Program-made: the position numbers and the translations under genes | From: Flavobacteriaceae bacterium | GTDB taxonomy: Bacteria; Bacteroidota; Bacteroidia; Flavobacteriales; Flavobacteriaceae | Reading direction: 5' to 3' | NCBI GenBank assembly: GCA_022425945.1 | Contig: JAKMEK010000046.1 | Coordinates: 1-64,000, forward strand | DNA: 64,000 nucleotides | Notes under the pieces: generated by a model | The model's database searches: none | The model's input: only the letters and a program-made list of their open reading frames with translations | Told to the model about the DNA's origin: nothing | Part shown: positions 16,944-27,000 of the stretch, in pieces | Position numbering within the stretch: the first letter of the stretch is position 1 | Layout: each line of letters begins with the position of its first letter

Positions 16944-16951
16944 TATATTTG
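16944..16951 (+). promoter_or_regulatory. -7 box for the first susC-susD pair
   Basis: Exact TATATTTG on the plus strand, 30 bases upstream of the susC ATG at 16982. It includes the TTG that would start a longer reading frame at 16949, ruling that start out. Confidence 0.65.
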
Positions 16952-16981
16952 TTTTTTTACAACCACTATATAAAATTTTTT

Positions 16982-19900
16982 ATGAAAAGTATTTTTAAAT
17001 TATTTGCTTTTAGCTTACTGTCTCTGCAGTTTGCTTTAGCTCAAAGCACAGTCACGGGTGTTGTGACTGATCCAGACGGATTGCCCCTTCCGGGAGCAAC
17101 TGTATTTGAGCTAGGAACTAGTAATGGTGTTTCTTCTGATTTTGATGGAAATTATTCTATTGACGTTGCTGAAGGTGCTACACTGGTTTTTAGTTTTATT
17201 GGGTACGAACCACAACAAATCTTGATTGACACACAATCAGTTTTGGATGTACAATTGGCCATGGGGAATGAACTCGATGAGGTAATTGTTACAGGTTTCG
17301 GTGAAATCTCCAACCAATCGTTTGCTGGTTCAGCAAAGGTTGTTAAAGGAGAGGACATAGCAAAGAAATCATTTACCAACGTTTCACAGGCGCTAGCCGG
17401 GGAAGCTGCGGGGGTAGCGGTCTTTAACACATCTGGTCAGCCTGGATCTTCTTCAACGATTCGTATTCGTGGATTTGGTTCGGTAAACGGAAGTAGAGAT
17501 CCTCTTTATATTGTTGATGATGCACCATTTGGAGGTAGCTTGAACGATATTAACCCTAACGACATCAAATCGGTAACTGTTTTAAAGGATGCTTCTGCTA
17601 CAGCGCTTTACGGTGCACGTGGTGCAAATGGAGTAATTGTTATTACAACCAAAAGAGGTCGTGATGTAGGGAATAAACTAGCCATTGAAGTTACTACAGG
17701 TACAAACTACCAAGGTATTCCTCGTTACGAAACCATTAGTTCTCCAGAAGAATTTATTGGGATTACTTGGGAAGGAATTTACCAAAGAGGTTTATTAGAA
17801 AACAGTGGTGATCAAACAGCTGCAGCTGCATATGCAAATGCAAACTTGTTTGAATTTAATGGAAACGCTGATGTGTCAGATATTCCTGCAAACTATAACA
17901 TGTGGAATACTGGAACTACTGCAGACGGTAACGTAGATGTAGCTGCTTTAATTGACCCAGCTACTGGTCAAGTTCGTTCAGGTGTATCACGTCGTTATGA
18001 TCCAGAGGTATGGGAAGATTTCGCTTTCCAAAACTCTATGCGTAACGAAGTTAACTTAACGTTCTCTGACAGAAGCGAAACATCTTCGGTCTACACTTCT
18101 GTAGGTTATGTTGACGATATTGGATACGCTTCTAATACCGACTACAGTCGTTTGAATGCTAAATTAGCTACGACTCACAAATTCAAAGAATACATTAGTG
18201 TAAACACGAGTTTGGCTTATGCACAAAGTGAAAGTAACAATAACGGTACTGGATCTTCTTCATCAAGTCAGTTTTGGTGGATCGACAACCTTCCTTCAAT
18301 CTATCCTTTGTACATAAGAGATGAAGCTGGACAAAAAATTGAAGACCCAAAATACGGCGGATATTTATTTGACTACGGTCTCGAAGGTGGTCGTGGATTT
18401 GGTTTTGCAACAAATGGTGTTGCCGATGCGCAAATCAACGTAAGCCGAAGCAAAAACAACTCTGTTAACTTCAACAACGATACGCGTATTACGCTTATGG
18501 AAGGATTAACATTGGAGAATAACTTTGCTTACCAATACTTCATGAACGACGGTATCGACCAAGATGAGCCATTCTATAGTCCTGCAAAAGGGAACGGTGG
18601 TAACATTGTGCGTTCACGTGGTGAGACGAAAAATTATAACATTCGTACCAACCTTCGCTACAAAAAGCAAATCGACAACTATGACTTTTCTGCTTTCTTA
18701 GCACATGTAGCGTCTCGTTATGACTTCAATTACTTGTATGCTGAAAGTTCAAAATTAGTTATACCAGGAGGTATTGAAATTGACAATGCGGTAATCAACC
18801 AGCCAAGTTCAGGTTACTCTGATGAGGAAACTACAGAAAGTTATATTGCAAATGTTGCTGTTGAAGCATATGACAAATACTTCCTGCAAGCAACTTTTAC
18901 ACGTGATGGATCTTCACGATTTGTAAATGACCCATGGGGTAATTTTTATTCTGTTGGTGCTGCATGGAACCTTTCAAGAGAAAGTTTCATGAGTTCAGTT
19001 GATTTTGTAGATAACTTAAAGGTTAGAGCTAGTTACGGTATCATTGGTAACTCTGGCGGTGTAGGTCTCTACCCTGGGTACAACATTTACTCGATTAACA
19101 ACTTGAATGACAATATATCATTGGCATTTACAACCAAAGGAAACAAAGACCTTACTTGGGAGGTGTCTAACCAACTTAACGGAGGTTTAGATTTCGAATT
19201 AGCTGGATTTATTTCTGGATCACTTGATATGTATAAGAAAACGACTACAGACATGTTCTTTGACCGACGTGTTGGTCCATCTGTAGGGTATGCATTATTA
19301 CAGGTTAACGATGGTGAGTTAGTAAACAAAGGTGTTGAATTTGATCTTAACTTTGACGTTATTCAAAGCAATGACTTTTCTTTGAGCATTGGCTTAAACG
19401 GTGAAAGCTTTACAAATGAGTTGACAGCATTGCCAATTGACCCTTCAACGGGTGAAGAGCAAAAACTTGACATTGATGGGAGCTTTGCTCGTACGGTAGG
19501 TCGTTCTTTGTATGACTGGTATATTCCTGTGTATGCAGGAGTAAATGCCGATACTGGAGCTGCACAATGGGAGCGTAACTTCGATGATATCGATGGTAAT
19601 GGTTCATTTAGTGACGGGGATGAAATTATTCGTTCATTAACACAGTACCAAAATGATAACCCTGATGCGACTATTCTTCAAGACATTACTGAAGTATACT
19701 CTGAAGCAACAGATAAATTCATCAATGAGACTATTATTCCAGATGTAAGAGGATCAATTCGTTTAAACACGAATTACAAGAACTTCTCTTTGTCTGCTTT
19801 ATTTAACTACTCAATCGGAGGAATGGCTTACGATTCAGCTTATGCTGGTTTGATGGACAATGACTACGCTGGAACAAACAACTTCCACGTTGACATTAGA

Positions 19901-20227
19901 AACCGTTGGAAAGCCGCTGGTGACTCATCTAACATTCCTAGACAGGATGCACGTTCGCAGATTCAGCAGTCTTCTACTTCAACACGTTTCTTAACTAAGG
20001 CAGATTACTTTGGTTTAAACAATGTACGTGTAGGATATACCTTCCCAGAATCTATCACTTCTGCTGTTGGAATCGACAAATTAGATATGTTTATCTCTGG
20101 AGATAACCTATTCTTCTTATCAGAAAGAAAAGGATTCAATCCATCTACATCTGTAACTGGAGGCTCTAGTGTATACAGATACAATCCATTATCAACTGTG
20201 ATCTTTGGTATCAACTTAAACTTATAA
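16982..20227 (+). CDS. SusC/RagA-family TonB-dependent outer membrane transporter (first pair)
   Basis: TonB-dependent importer that works with its SusD lid in the next gene. The 1081 residues start with a signal peptide (FALAQ), then a carboxypeptidase-regulatory-like domain (STVTGVVTDPDGLPLPGAT, FSFIGYE; about 22-105), a TonB box/plug region with QPGSSSTIRIRGFGSVNG, PLYIVDDAPFGG and ALYGARGANGVIVITTKRG, and a long TonB-dependent barrel ending VIFGINLNL. The substrate cannot be read: no glycosidase, peptidase or regulator is adjacent. Its start domain strongly resembles the SusC at 24081, but the barrels diverge. susD follows after 5 bases. Confidence 0.96.
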   Translation: MKSIFKLFAFSLLSLQFALAQSTVTGVVTDPDGLPLPGATVFELGTSNGVSSDFDGNYSIDVAEGATLVFSFIGYEPQQILIDTQSVLDVQLAMGNELDEVIVTGFGEISNQSFAGSAKVVKGEDIAKKSFTNVSQALAGEAAGVAVFNTSGQPGSSSTIRIRGFGSVNGSRDPLYIVDDAPFGGSLNDINPNDIKSVTVLKDASATALYGARGANGVIVITTKRGRDVGNKLAIEVTTGTNYQGIPRYETISSPEEFIGITWEGIYQRGLLENSGDQTAAAAYANANLFEFNGNADVSDIPANYNMWNTGTTADGNVDVAALIDPATGQVRSGVSRRYDPEVWEDFAFQNSMRNEVNLTFSDRSETSSVYTSVGYVDDIGYASNTDYSRLNAKLATTHKFKEYISVNTSLAYAQSESNNNGTGSSSSSQFWWIDNLPSIYPLYIRDEAGQKIEDPKYGGYLFDYGLEGGRGFGFATNGVADAQINVSRSKNNSVNFNNDTRITLMEGLTLENNFAYQYFMNDGIDQDEPFYSPAKGNGGNIVRSRGETKNYNIRTNLRYKKQIDNYDFSAFLAHVASRYDFNYLYAESSKLVIPGGIEIDNAVINQPSSGYSDEETTESYIANVAVEAYDKYFLQATFTRDGSSRFVNDPWGNFYSVGAAWNLSRESFMSSVDFVDNLKVRASYGIIGNSGGVGLYPGYNIYSINNLNDNISLAFTTKGNKDLTWEVSNQLNGGLDFELAGFISGSLDMYKKTTTDMFFDRRVGPSVGYALLQVNDGELVNKGVEFDLNFDVIQSNDFSLSIGLNGESFTNELTALPIDPSTGEEQKLDIDGSFARTVGRSLYDWYIPVYAGVNADTGAAQWERNFDDIDGNGSFSDGDEIIRSLTQYQNDNPDATILQDITEVYSEATDKFINETIIPDVRGSIRLNTNYKNFSLSALFNYSIGGMAYDSAYAGLMDNDYAGTNNFHVDIRNRWKAAGDSSNIPRQDARSQIQQSSTSTRFLTKADYFGLNNVRVGYTFPESITSAVGIDKLDMFISGDNLFFLSERKGFNPSTSVTGGSSVYRYNPLSTVIFGINLNL

Positions 20228-20232
20228 TAACT

Positions 20233-21759
20233 ATGAAATTATTTAAAAATTTAGCATTCGCTGCAGTAGCTATTTCGGTGCTTTCTTGTGAGAAAGATTT
20301 CCTAGAGACTTTTCCAACTGCTGAGCTCTCACAAGAGCAGGTTGCAGAAGCTGTAGCAATTAATCCAGGTGCTGCCGAAGGTACGTTACTTGGTATATAC
20401 GAGCAATTTTACCGCATTGGTAGTGGTGGAGTTGGTGGACAAGAAGATTTTGGAATTAAAACCCAAGATATCTTTACAGACATGCTTTCAGGAGACATGG
20501 CGCATACAGGAAAAAGTTATTCTCGTATGGTTAGAATTTCTGAACTTACTGCAACAGTAGATCCAAAAGACAACTACAACTATGTGCCATGGCGCTACCT
20601 TTACCGTGTTGTAAACTTGTCTAATTTGGTAATTGATGGTCTAGGTGGTGATGAGGCTTCTTTAGACACTGATGTAGCTAGACATACAATGGGTCAGGCG
20701 AAAGCTGCCCGTGGTTTTGCATACTACAACTTAGTACATTTGTTTACAGACGACATTTCTCAATTGAGTAAAGCTGTATTGCCAATCTACACAAGCGCAG
20801 ATCAACCTGAGCAACCAAAAAGTACGGTGCAACAGGTTTTTGATCAAGCTCTTGCTGACCTTTTGGCTGCTGAAACATTATTAGGAGACTTTAGTCGTAC
20901 GGCTAAGATTGAATTTAACCAAGACATTGTTCGTGGTTTATTAGCCTATACTTATGGTGCAATGAACAACTGGTCAGAAACAGAAAGATATGCAGAACTT
21001 GTTGTTAACGCTGGATATCCAATCATGACTGCCAATGAAGTTGCTGTAATGGGCGATGGAGACAATGTAGGTGGATTTAACGATGTAAATAGTCACCCTG
21101 GTATTATGTGGGGTATTGATATTACTTCTTCCAATGAATTGTATTCTTTAGGTACATGGTGGGGTCATATGGATTACTATAGCTATGCATACGCTGCTGT
21201 AGGTAACAGAAAAGCAATTGACGTTAGTTTATATGACGAAATGGCTGTTGACGATATCCGTAAAAATCAATTTCCTTTCTACCCTGCTTATGGTGGTAGT
21301 TATTTGATCCCAGTGGGTAAATTCTACTATAAAGGTGCACAAGAAGGTGGATTTAGAGGTTTCTCTGGACCACAGTTGAATGTTGATTCTGATTCTCACT
21401 ATATGCGTGTTGCTGAAATGTATTTATTGCATGCTGAAGCCTCTGCTGAGCTTTCAGATGAAGCGGGTGCTCGAACTAGCTTAAAAGCATTATTGGATCT
21501 TCGTGTTGGCGACACATCTTATGTAGATGCTTTGTCTGGCCAAGCGCTTAAAGATGAGATTTCTGTTCAAACGCGTTTAGAGTTATTTGGAGAAGGTAAA
21601 TCATATTTCTTGATGAAGCGTCAGCGTCAATCAAGAACAAGAGGAGCTAACTGGTTAGATCTTGTTGGTGAAACGTTTTCGCACAGTGACAACAGATTAA
21701 CGTATGAGATCCCTCAGAATGAATTATTGTTTAACACTAACTACAGTGAACAAAACTAA
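20233..21759 (+). CDS. SusD/RagB-family nutrient-binding lipoprotein (first pair)
   Basis: Surface lipoprotein that caps the SusC transporter and binds the substrate. The 508 residues begin with a lipoprotein signal (AAVAISVLSCEKDFLE, lipidated Cys), and have the SusD helical fold: WRYLYRVVNLSNLVIDGL, AKAARGFAYYNLVHLF, and the C-terminal YMRVAEMYLLHAEASAE and YEIPQNELLFN near the end. It lies 5 bases after its SusC partner and is followed by two hairpins. It is not closely related to the SusD at 22733, which is of another subfamily. Confidence 0.95.
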   Translation: MKLFKNLAFAAVAISVLSCEKDFLETFPTAELSQEQVAEAVAINPGAAEGTLLGIYEQFYRIGSGGVGGQEDFGIKTQDIFTDMLSGDMAHTGKSYSRMVRISELTATVDPKDNYNYVPWRYLYRVVNLSNLVIDGLGGDEASLDTDVARHTMGQAKAARGFAYYNLVHLFTDDISQLSKAVLPIYTSADQPEQPKSTVQQVFDQALADLLAAETLLGDFSRTAKIEFNQDIVRGLLAYTYGAMNNWSETERYAELVVNAGYPIMTANEVAVMGDGDNVGGFNDVNSHPGIMWGIDITSSNELYSLGTWWGHMDYYSYAYAAVGNRKAIDVSLYDEMAVDDIRKNQFPFYPAYGGSYLIPVGKFYYKGAQEGGFRGFSGPQLNVDSDSHYMRVAEMYLLHAEASAELSDEAGARTSLKALLDLRVGDTSYVDALSGQALKDEISVQTRLELFGEGKSYFLMKRQRQSRTRGANWLDLVGETFSHSDNRLTYEIPQNELLFNTNYSEQN

Positions 21760-21765
21760 TTTCAT

Positions 21766-21782
21766 TCTATTGTAACAATAGA
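21766..21782 (+). promoter_or_regulatory. Palindromic stem after susD
   Basis: Two 8-base arms, TCTATTGT and ACAATAGA, separated by one base, lie directly before the terminator hairpin at 21783. It may protect the 3' end of the susCD mRNA or be an operator-like palindrome of unknown use. Confidence 0.35.
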
Positions 21783-21813
21783 AAAGCCCTGCACTTAGTG
21801 CAGGGCTTTTTTT
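21783..21813. terminator. Terminator after first susCD pair
   Basis: A 12-bp stem (21783-21794 with 21798-21809, three-base loop) is followed by seven T residues on the plus strand. Read from the minus strand it could also stop rlmB transcripts. Confidence 0.9.
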
Positions 21814-21868
21814 ATGCCTTTTTTTGTGTTTTAAGATACACAATGCTTTATTGGTTTTTGTTGACTAT

Positions 21869-22606
21869 TTAACAAAAGTCACGCTGACGAATTACTTCAT
21901 AGAGTACTGTCCCACATGCCACAGATACGTTCAATGATTCAATAGCGCCAACCATGGGTAATTTGGCTGTTTCGTCTAGCACTGCCAGGGTTCCCCGTGC
22001 AATTCCCTTTTCTTCAGACCCCATCACAAGCGCCAGGGGCCCATGTAATTTCTTTGAATATATTGCGTCCTCCGCCTTTTCGGTGATTCCAACGGTTTTG
22101 ATATCATTTGCCTGAAGTTGAAAAATAGCATCTTTTAGATGATCTACTTTGACCAAAGGAACCGTAAAGATTGCTCCCGCTGATGTTTTAATCGTATCAG
22201 ATGTTATTCGTGCACTACCAGTCTGCGGTAAAATAATTCCCTGTACACCTGTTGCAGAAGCTGTACGGATGATGGCACCAAGATTTCTTGTATCAGTAAT
22301 ATGGTCAAGTAAAAGAAAGAGAGGTGTTTTAGAGGCTACTAGCGCCTTTTCTATCATTTCCACTATGGGAACAAAGTCTATGGGAGAAATGGCCGCTATG
22401 GCACCCTGGTGGTTTTTTGCATTGAATCGATCCAGACGTTCTTTTGGTACATAGCTGTGTGCAATGTTCTGTTCACGAAGAAGGTATTCCAATTGTTTAA
22501 AGAGGGGACCACTTTGTCCCTTCAGTAGCCATACTTTTTCAATTGATTGTTGTGCTTCTATGCATTCTATAATGGCGCGTACGCCATAAATTTCTTGTTT
22601 CTCCAT
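21869..22606 (-). CDS. rlmB: 23S rRNA (guanosine-2251)-2'-O-methyltransferase RlmB
   Basis: SPOUT-class enzyme that methylates G2251 in the peptidyl-transferase P loop of 23S rRNA. The 245 residues have an N-terminal L30e-like substrate domain (IYGVRAIIECIEAQQSIEKVW) and the three SpoU motifs: DHITDTRNLGAIIRTASATG, LVMGSEEKGIARG and ESLNVSVACGTVLYE. Length is typical for RlmB/TrmH type. It stands alone between two convergent susCD pairs, with its own TACTTTTG promoter. Confidence 0.95.
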   Translation of the reverse strand: MEKQEIYGVRAIIECIEAQQSIEKVWLLKGQSGPLFKQLEYLLREQNIAHSYVPKERLDRFNAKNHQGAIAAISPIDFVPIVEMIEKALVASKTPLFLLLDHITDTRNLGAIIRTASATGVQGIILPQTGSARITSDTIKTSAGAIFTVPLVKVDHLKDAIFQLQANDIKTVGITEKAEDAIYSKKLHGPLALVMGSEEKGIARGTLAVLDETAKLPMVGAIESLNVSVACGTVLYEVIRQRDFC

Positions 22607-22624
22607 GATTGTTTGTTACAGGGG

Positions 22625-22632
22625 CAAAAGTA
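22625..22632 (-). promoter_or_regulatory. -7 box for rlmB
   Basis: Exact TACTTTTG on the minus strand, 18 bases upstream of the rlmB ATG. Confidence 0.65.
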
Positions 22633-22682
22633 ACAAAAAAACAACGGAGTCTTGTTGCTGTTCCCAGCTTAGTATAAGGCAT

Positions 22683-22711
22683 AAAAAAAACCCGCCATAA
22701 AGGCGGGTTTT
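22683..22711 (-). terminator. Terminator after second susCD pair
   Basis: A 10-bp stem (AAAACCCGCC with GGCGGGTTTT, loop of five) is followed on the minus strand by eight T residues, 22 bases past the susD stop at 22733. Confidence 0.88.
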
Positions 22712-22732
22712 AAAGAATTTAGATGAACTATT

Positions 22733-24070
22733 TTAGAATAAATCAGTAGCATCAAAGAATTCTGGAAGTGGAGATGGCACATTAGAGTTTGTGTCAACCT
22801 CACTTTGTGGGTAAAGGAAACGTTGTGGGAATCCGTTAGCTGCAGTGCTTCCAGTTGTCTTGTTTGGTACACCAAGCATGTTGTTGGTTCTTCTCAAGTC
22901 ATGGAAAGTAACCAATTCACCAACTAAAGTGATGTATTTTTCTTCCATGATTTGCGTAAGAAGCGTAGCTCCAGTTGCTGTAGTTGCAGGGAATGAAGCA
23001 CCAAATTCAACAGCTAATTCAGCACGAACTGCATTAAGGTGTCCTTGTGCAGCTGTTTGGTCTGAACCATACTTCGCTTCAGCAAGAATCAATTGGTTCT
23101 CGTAGTAAGTAGCGATAGGCATAGAGCTTGTTTGAGAAAAACGTCCACCTACGTCAGTGTTAAGTAACGTACGGTAAGATGCTGAACCAGGTGTTCCTTC
23201 AGGAAGGAAGTAGCTTGCGTAACGTGCAGAATCACCAGGAGTAGTCAAGTTTCTCGCTACTGTTCCGTCTAGCAAGTTAGCTAAGTGAGAATCTGTAGCA
23301 ACTAGGTAATCTTGTCTTTCATCTACCACAAACTGGTAAAACAAGTTTCTGTTTTCCTGAGAAGTTCCGTGTTGAGTAACAAGGTCATTTGCTCGTGAAG
23401 AGATTCCTTGGTTAGCATGAGAAATAGCAGCTCCTGTGTTTCCAACAGACAAGCTATAACGTGCAGCAAGTGTGTGACCTGCTTCAGCCCAAGTTCCACC
23501 CGATAAACGAGATCCACCGTATCCAGCAGCAATTGTTGCTGAACCTACATCTTGAATACCTGACTCAATAATTGCAATACCACCATTCACAACGCTTGCT
23601 TGACTATCGTAAGCAGGCTCTGCAAATTCATTTGGATTTACTGACTCGCTGAAAGGAACTGCACCATAGAGCAATGCCATGTCTGCGTATAAACTTCCTT
23701 GAACAATCTTCGCAACTCCTCTTACAAGAGCAGAAGCATTCTCATCATTGATGATGATCTGTGCAGCGTTGATTCCAGAAATGTAAGTATCACCCCACAT
23801 GTCATTGTAGTTAGCACGGTTAGGAGAGTAGGTGTTTAAGGTCAAGTATTGACGGTCACCACCACTCATTTGGTTGCTAAATACAGCACCATAACGAGCA
23901 TTGTTACTTCCCATGTGTTGCATGATTGCCAATTGAACTTGACCAATGATAAGGTCAGAAGATGCAACGACAAATGCATTTGGACTTTCATTTAAGTCTT
24001 CTGTATAGCTTTCACAACTAGAAACGGCTAGTGCTGCGAAAACAGGTAATAATAATTTATATATTTTCAT
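22733..24070 (-). CDS. SusD/RagB-family lipoprotein, SusD-like subfamily 2 (second pair)
   Basis: Surface substrate-binding lipoprotein partnered with the SusC at 24081. The 445 residues start with a lipoprotein signal (FAALAVSSCESYTEDLNESP) and carry features of the shorter SusD-like group: NARYGAVFSNQMSG, GVAKIVQGSLYADMALLYG, YYENQLILAEAKYG, and a C-terminus FPQRFLYPQSEVDTN followed by SPLPEFFDATDLF. That last motif recurs in the gene relic at 29908-30066. No enzyme lies beside it, so the ligand is unknown. Confidence 0.93.
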   Translation of the reverse strand: MKIYKLLLPVFAALAVSSCESYTEDLNESPNAFVVASSDLIIGQVQLAIMQHMGSNNARYGAVFSNQMSGGDRQYLTLNTYSPNRANYNDMWGDTYISGINAAQIIINDENASALVRGVAKIVQGSLYADMALLYGAVPFSESVNPNEFAEPAYDSQASVVNGGIAIIESGIQDVGSATIAAGYGGSRLSGGTWAEAGHTLAARYSLSVGNTGAAISHANQGISSRANDLVTQHGTSQENRNLFYQFVVDERQDYLVATDSHLANLLDGTVARNLTTPGDSARYASYFLPEGTPGSASYRTLLNTDVGGRFSQTSSMPIATYYENQLILAEAKYGSDQTAAQGHLNAVRAELAVEFGASFPATTATGATLLTQIMEEKYITLVGELVTFHDLRRTNNMLGVPNKTTGSTAANGFPQRFLYPQSEVDTNSNVPSPLPEFFDATDLF

Positions 24071-24080
24071 AGTTTATTTT

Positions 24081-27000
24081 TTAAAATCCAATTCTTAGTG
24101 TAGTCAAAATTGAGCGTGTTCCAGGATTACTGAAATACTCTAAACCTCTACCTCTTGAAGCACCAGTTAGGTTGTTTTCAGGATCAAATCCTTCAATACC
24201 TGTCCAAGTAAACAAGTTTCTTCCAGATAAAGAAAGAGATAAAGTACTTAAGTTAAGGTTTTCGATAACTGACTGGTCGAACTTGTAGTTCAATGTAACT
24301 TCTCTTAGTTTAACCCAAGATCCATCCATGATGAAGTTTTCACTTACATCACCAAATCCACCACCATTAGATGTGTTCCATCTGTGGTCAATGGCAACTG
24401 GACCAGCACCAAAGTCAGCAATTTTCCCACGGAAAGAAGCTCCATTTGGAATAGATTCTCCTGCACTGTTTACAATAGCACCACCCGTATTGTTTACTGA
24501 AGTAGCTGCTGTGTCAGCATGGATACCGAAGTAAGTCATTACCCCATAAGTACCATTCCAAAGGTCATTTCCTTGAGATGTTTCGAACAATGTGCTAAAC
24601 GATAAGTTTTTGTAGTCAATGTTGAAACCAAGTCCTGCACGGTAGTCAGGGTTAGGATCACCTACACCAATCTTCTTCTCAGAAGCTGCATTTGGGAATC
24701 CATTTGCATTGGTTACAAAGTTACCTGCTGCATCTCTTTCATAAACACCACCTCTAAGCACTCCGTAAGGATGTCCTTCAGCAATACCAGAAGAAGTAGA
24801 TGTAAATCCGTTAAGGATGAAGTAAGAACTTCCACCTAGGTCATCTACATTGTTTTTGTTAGATGTAAAACTACCACTAATCGATGCGTTCAAGTCAGCA
24901 CCTCTAATTAGATCATAGCTGAAGTCAACCTCTAAACCTTTGTTTGAGATTTTAGCTGCATTCTGTAAAGAAGAAGAGAAACCAGAAGAAGGAACCGTAG
25001 GTAAAGCTAAGATTACATCTTCAGTAGCGTTGCTGTAGTAGGTAGCTCCAAGAGATAATCTACTGTCAAACATACGCGTATCGAAACCAATTTCGAATTC
25101 TCTTTTTCTTTCTTCTTTTAAGTCTGGGTTACCACGTGTAGAAGACTGTGTAAATGGATTCCCGTATAAAGAACCATCTAAACCATCACCCCATGAAGAA
25201 CCAATTCCTCCAGGACCATATACTGTAGAAGTTGCATAAGGACTAGCCTCAATACCTACTTCCCCATAAGATAATCTGAATTTACCGAAGTTTAAGAAGT
25301 CAGCATTTACTAGGTCTGTAAATTTATATCCCACAGATGCACTTGGGTAGAAAATTGTTCCAGCTCCTGGCAATGTAGAAACTGTTTCCCCACGTCCTGT
25401 AAATTCTAACAATAAGTTTTTGTAAACTTCAAGGTTAATGATTCCGTATACACCATTCTTTCTTGTCAAGCTAGTGAATCCAGAAGGAGTAGAGTTTAAA
25501 CCAGTTGTGTTACCAGGGTTCAAGAAAATTTGATCTGGGTTAGTGAAACTAGCTTCAAAAGCACTTAATCTTCTGTAAGAATTTTCAAATGCTTGGTAAC
25601 CTACTACGTAGTTAAGTGCAATGTTAGAGTTGATTGCGCTGTCACCAGAAACAAACACGTTAATCTGTGTATTTTTTTCAGTGATGCGGTCTTCTTCCCA
25701 CTGACCATTGTTTCCGTCACCGGCAGAACCTGCAGGCATGTAGTCAGTTCTGTTGTCTTGGTAAAAGTCAGTACTGTAACGAGCAACAAGTGTCATGTTA
25801 TCATTAATGTCATAGTTTACTTCAGGAGCAAAGATGAAACGATCAACTGTGTTGATGTTTTGCTGCTGATTCAACGTCCATAATGGATTGTTGTATACTG
25901 GAGCAGTATAGTTAAATGATCCAGAAGCATTGTCAAAAGTTCTGTACGATCCCATTGGGCGACGGTAACTTCTGTGAGAATTTGGTGTAACAGAAGTAAC
26001 ACCACTACGAATGCTGTAGTTGGTACCTTGCCAGTCTCTGATATCAAAGTCAGGAGATGTTCTTAGGTAACCTAAGTAAAGACCATTTAAGTTAGATCCT
26101 GTTTGTACACGATTAGAGTCAATAGTAGTGTACGAAGAAGAAATCTTGAATAATAACTTGTCAGTTGCCTGAGTTGTATTGTTCAATTTTAAAGTAGTTC
26201 TAACGTAGTCAGAGTTTCCTTTCATGATACCATCTTGGTCAAAGTTTGACATAGAAAGGTATGTTCTGTTGTTATCTCCAGTGTAAGAAAAGTTTACAGA
26301 GTTTTCATAAGTGTATCCGTTTCCGAATACTGCATCTCTGTTAGACTGGTTGTAGATCGTCTTGTTGTTTTTGCTTGTGATGCTTCCGATTTGTCTCCCG
26401 TCAGGAGTTTCGAAGTATCCACCAGACATGTCATAAGTGTCAGCTCCACCAGAACGTAAAGCGATTTCATCACCATACGATACAGAAGTAGACTGGTTGT
26501 ATGCACCACCTCCAACTGGAGTAGTCCAAATACCTTGTCCAAACGTAGATTGCTTTTCCCACTCTGCATTGATTTGATCAACAGAAAGTGAAGACTTTAC
26601 ATTTACACTCCATCCTTTAGTTTCAGAAGAACCTCTTTTCGTTTCAATAACCAATACCCCATTCGCAGCACCAGTACCGTAAATTGCAGCAGCAGAAGCT
26701 CCTTTAATTACTGTTACAGAAGCGATGTCATCTGGGTTGATGTCATTTAAACGCGATTGTTGTACAACTCCAGAAGTTGAACCTCCAATGTTTGCGTTAG
26801 AGATAATTGCACCGTCTAATACAATTAAAGGAGAGTTGTCTCCATTAATCGTGTTTTGACCACGAATTTGAATGTATGCTCCAGAACCTGGGTCACCTGA
26901 GTTACGCGTAATGTTTACCCCTGATGATTTTCCAGAAAGTCCTTGAAGAACTCCAGATTCACCAGAACGTTGTAATTGCTCAACTTCAACCTTGGTTGTA

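Noticed and set aside
10339-22606. TrmH-like gene and rlmB as a recent duplication
   Set aside because: They share only the SPOUT motifs; N-terminal domains and spacing differ, so they are ancient paralogues.
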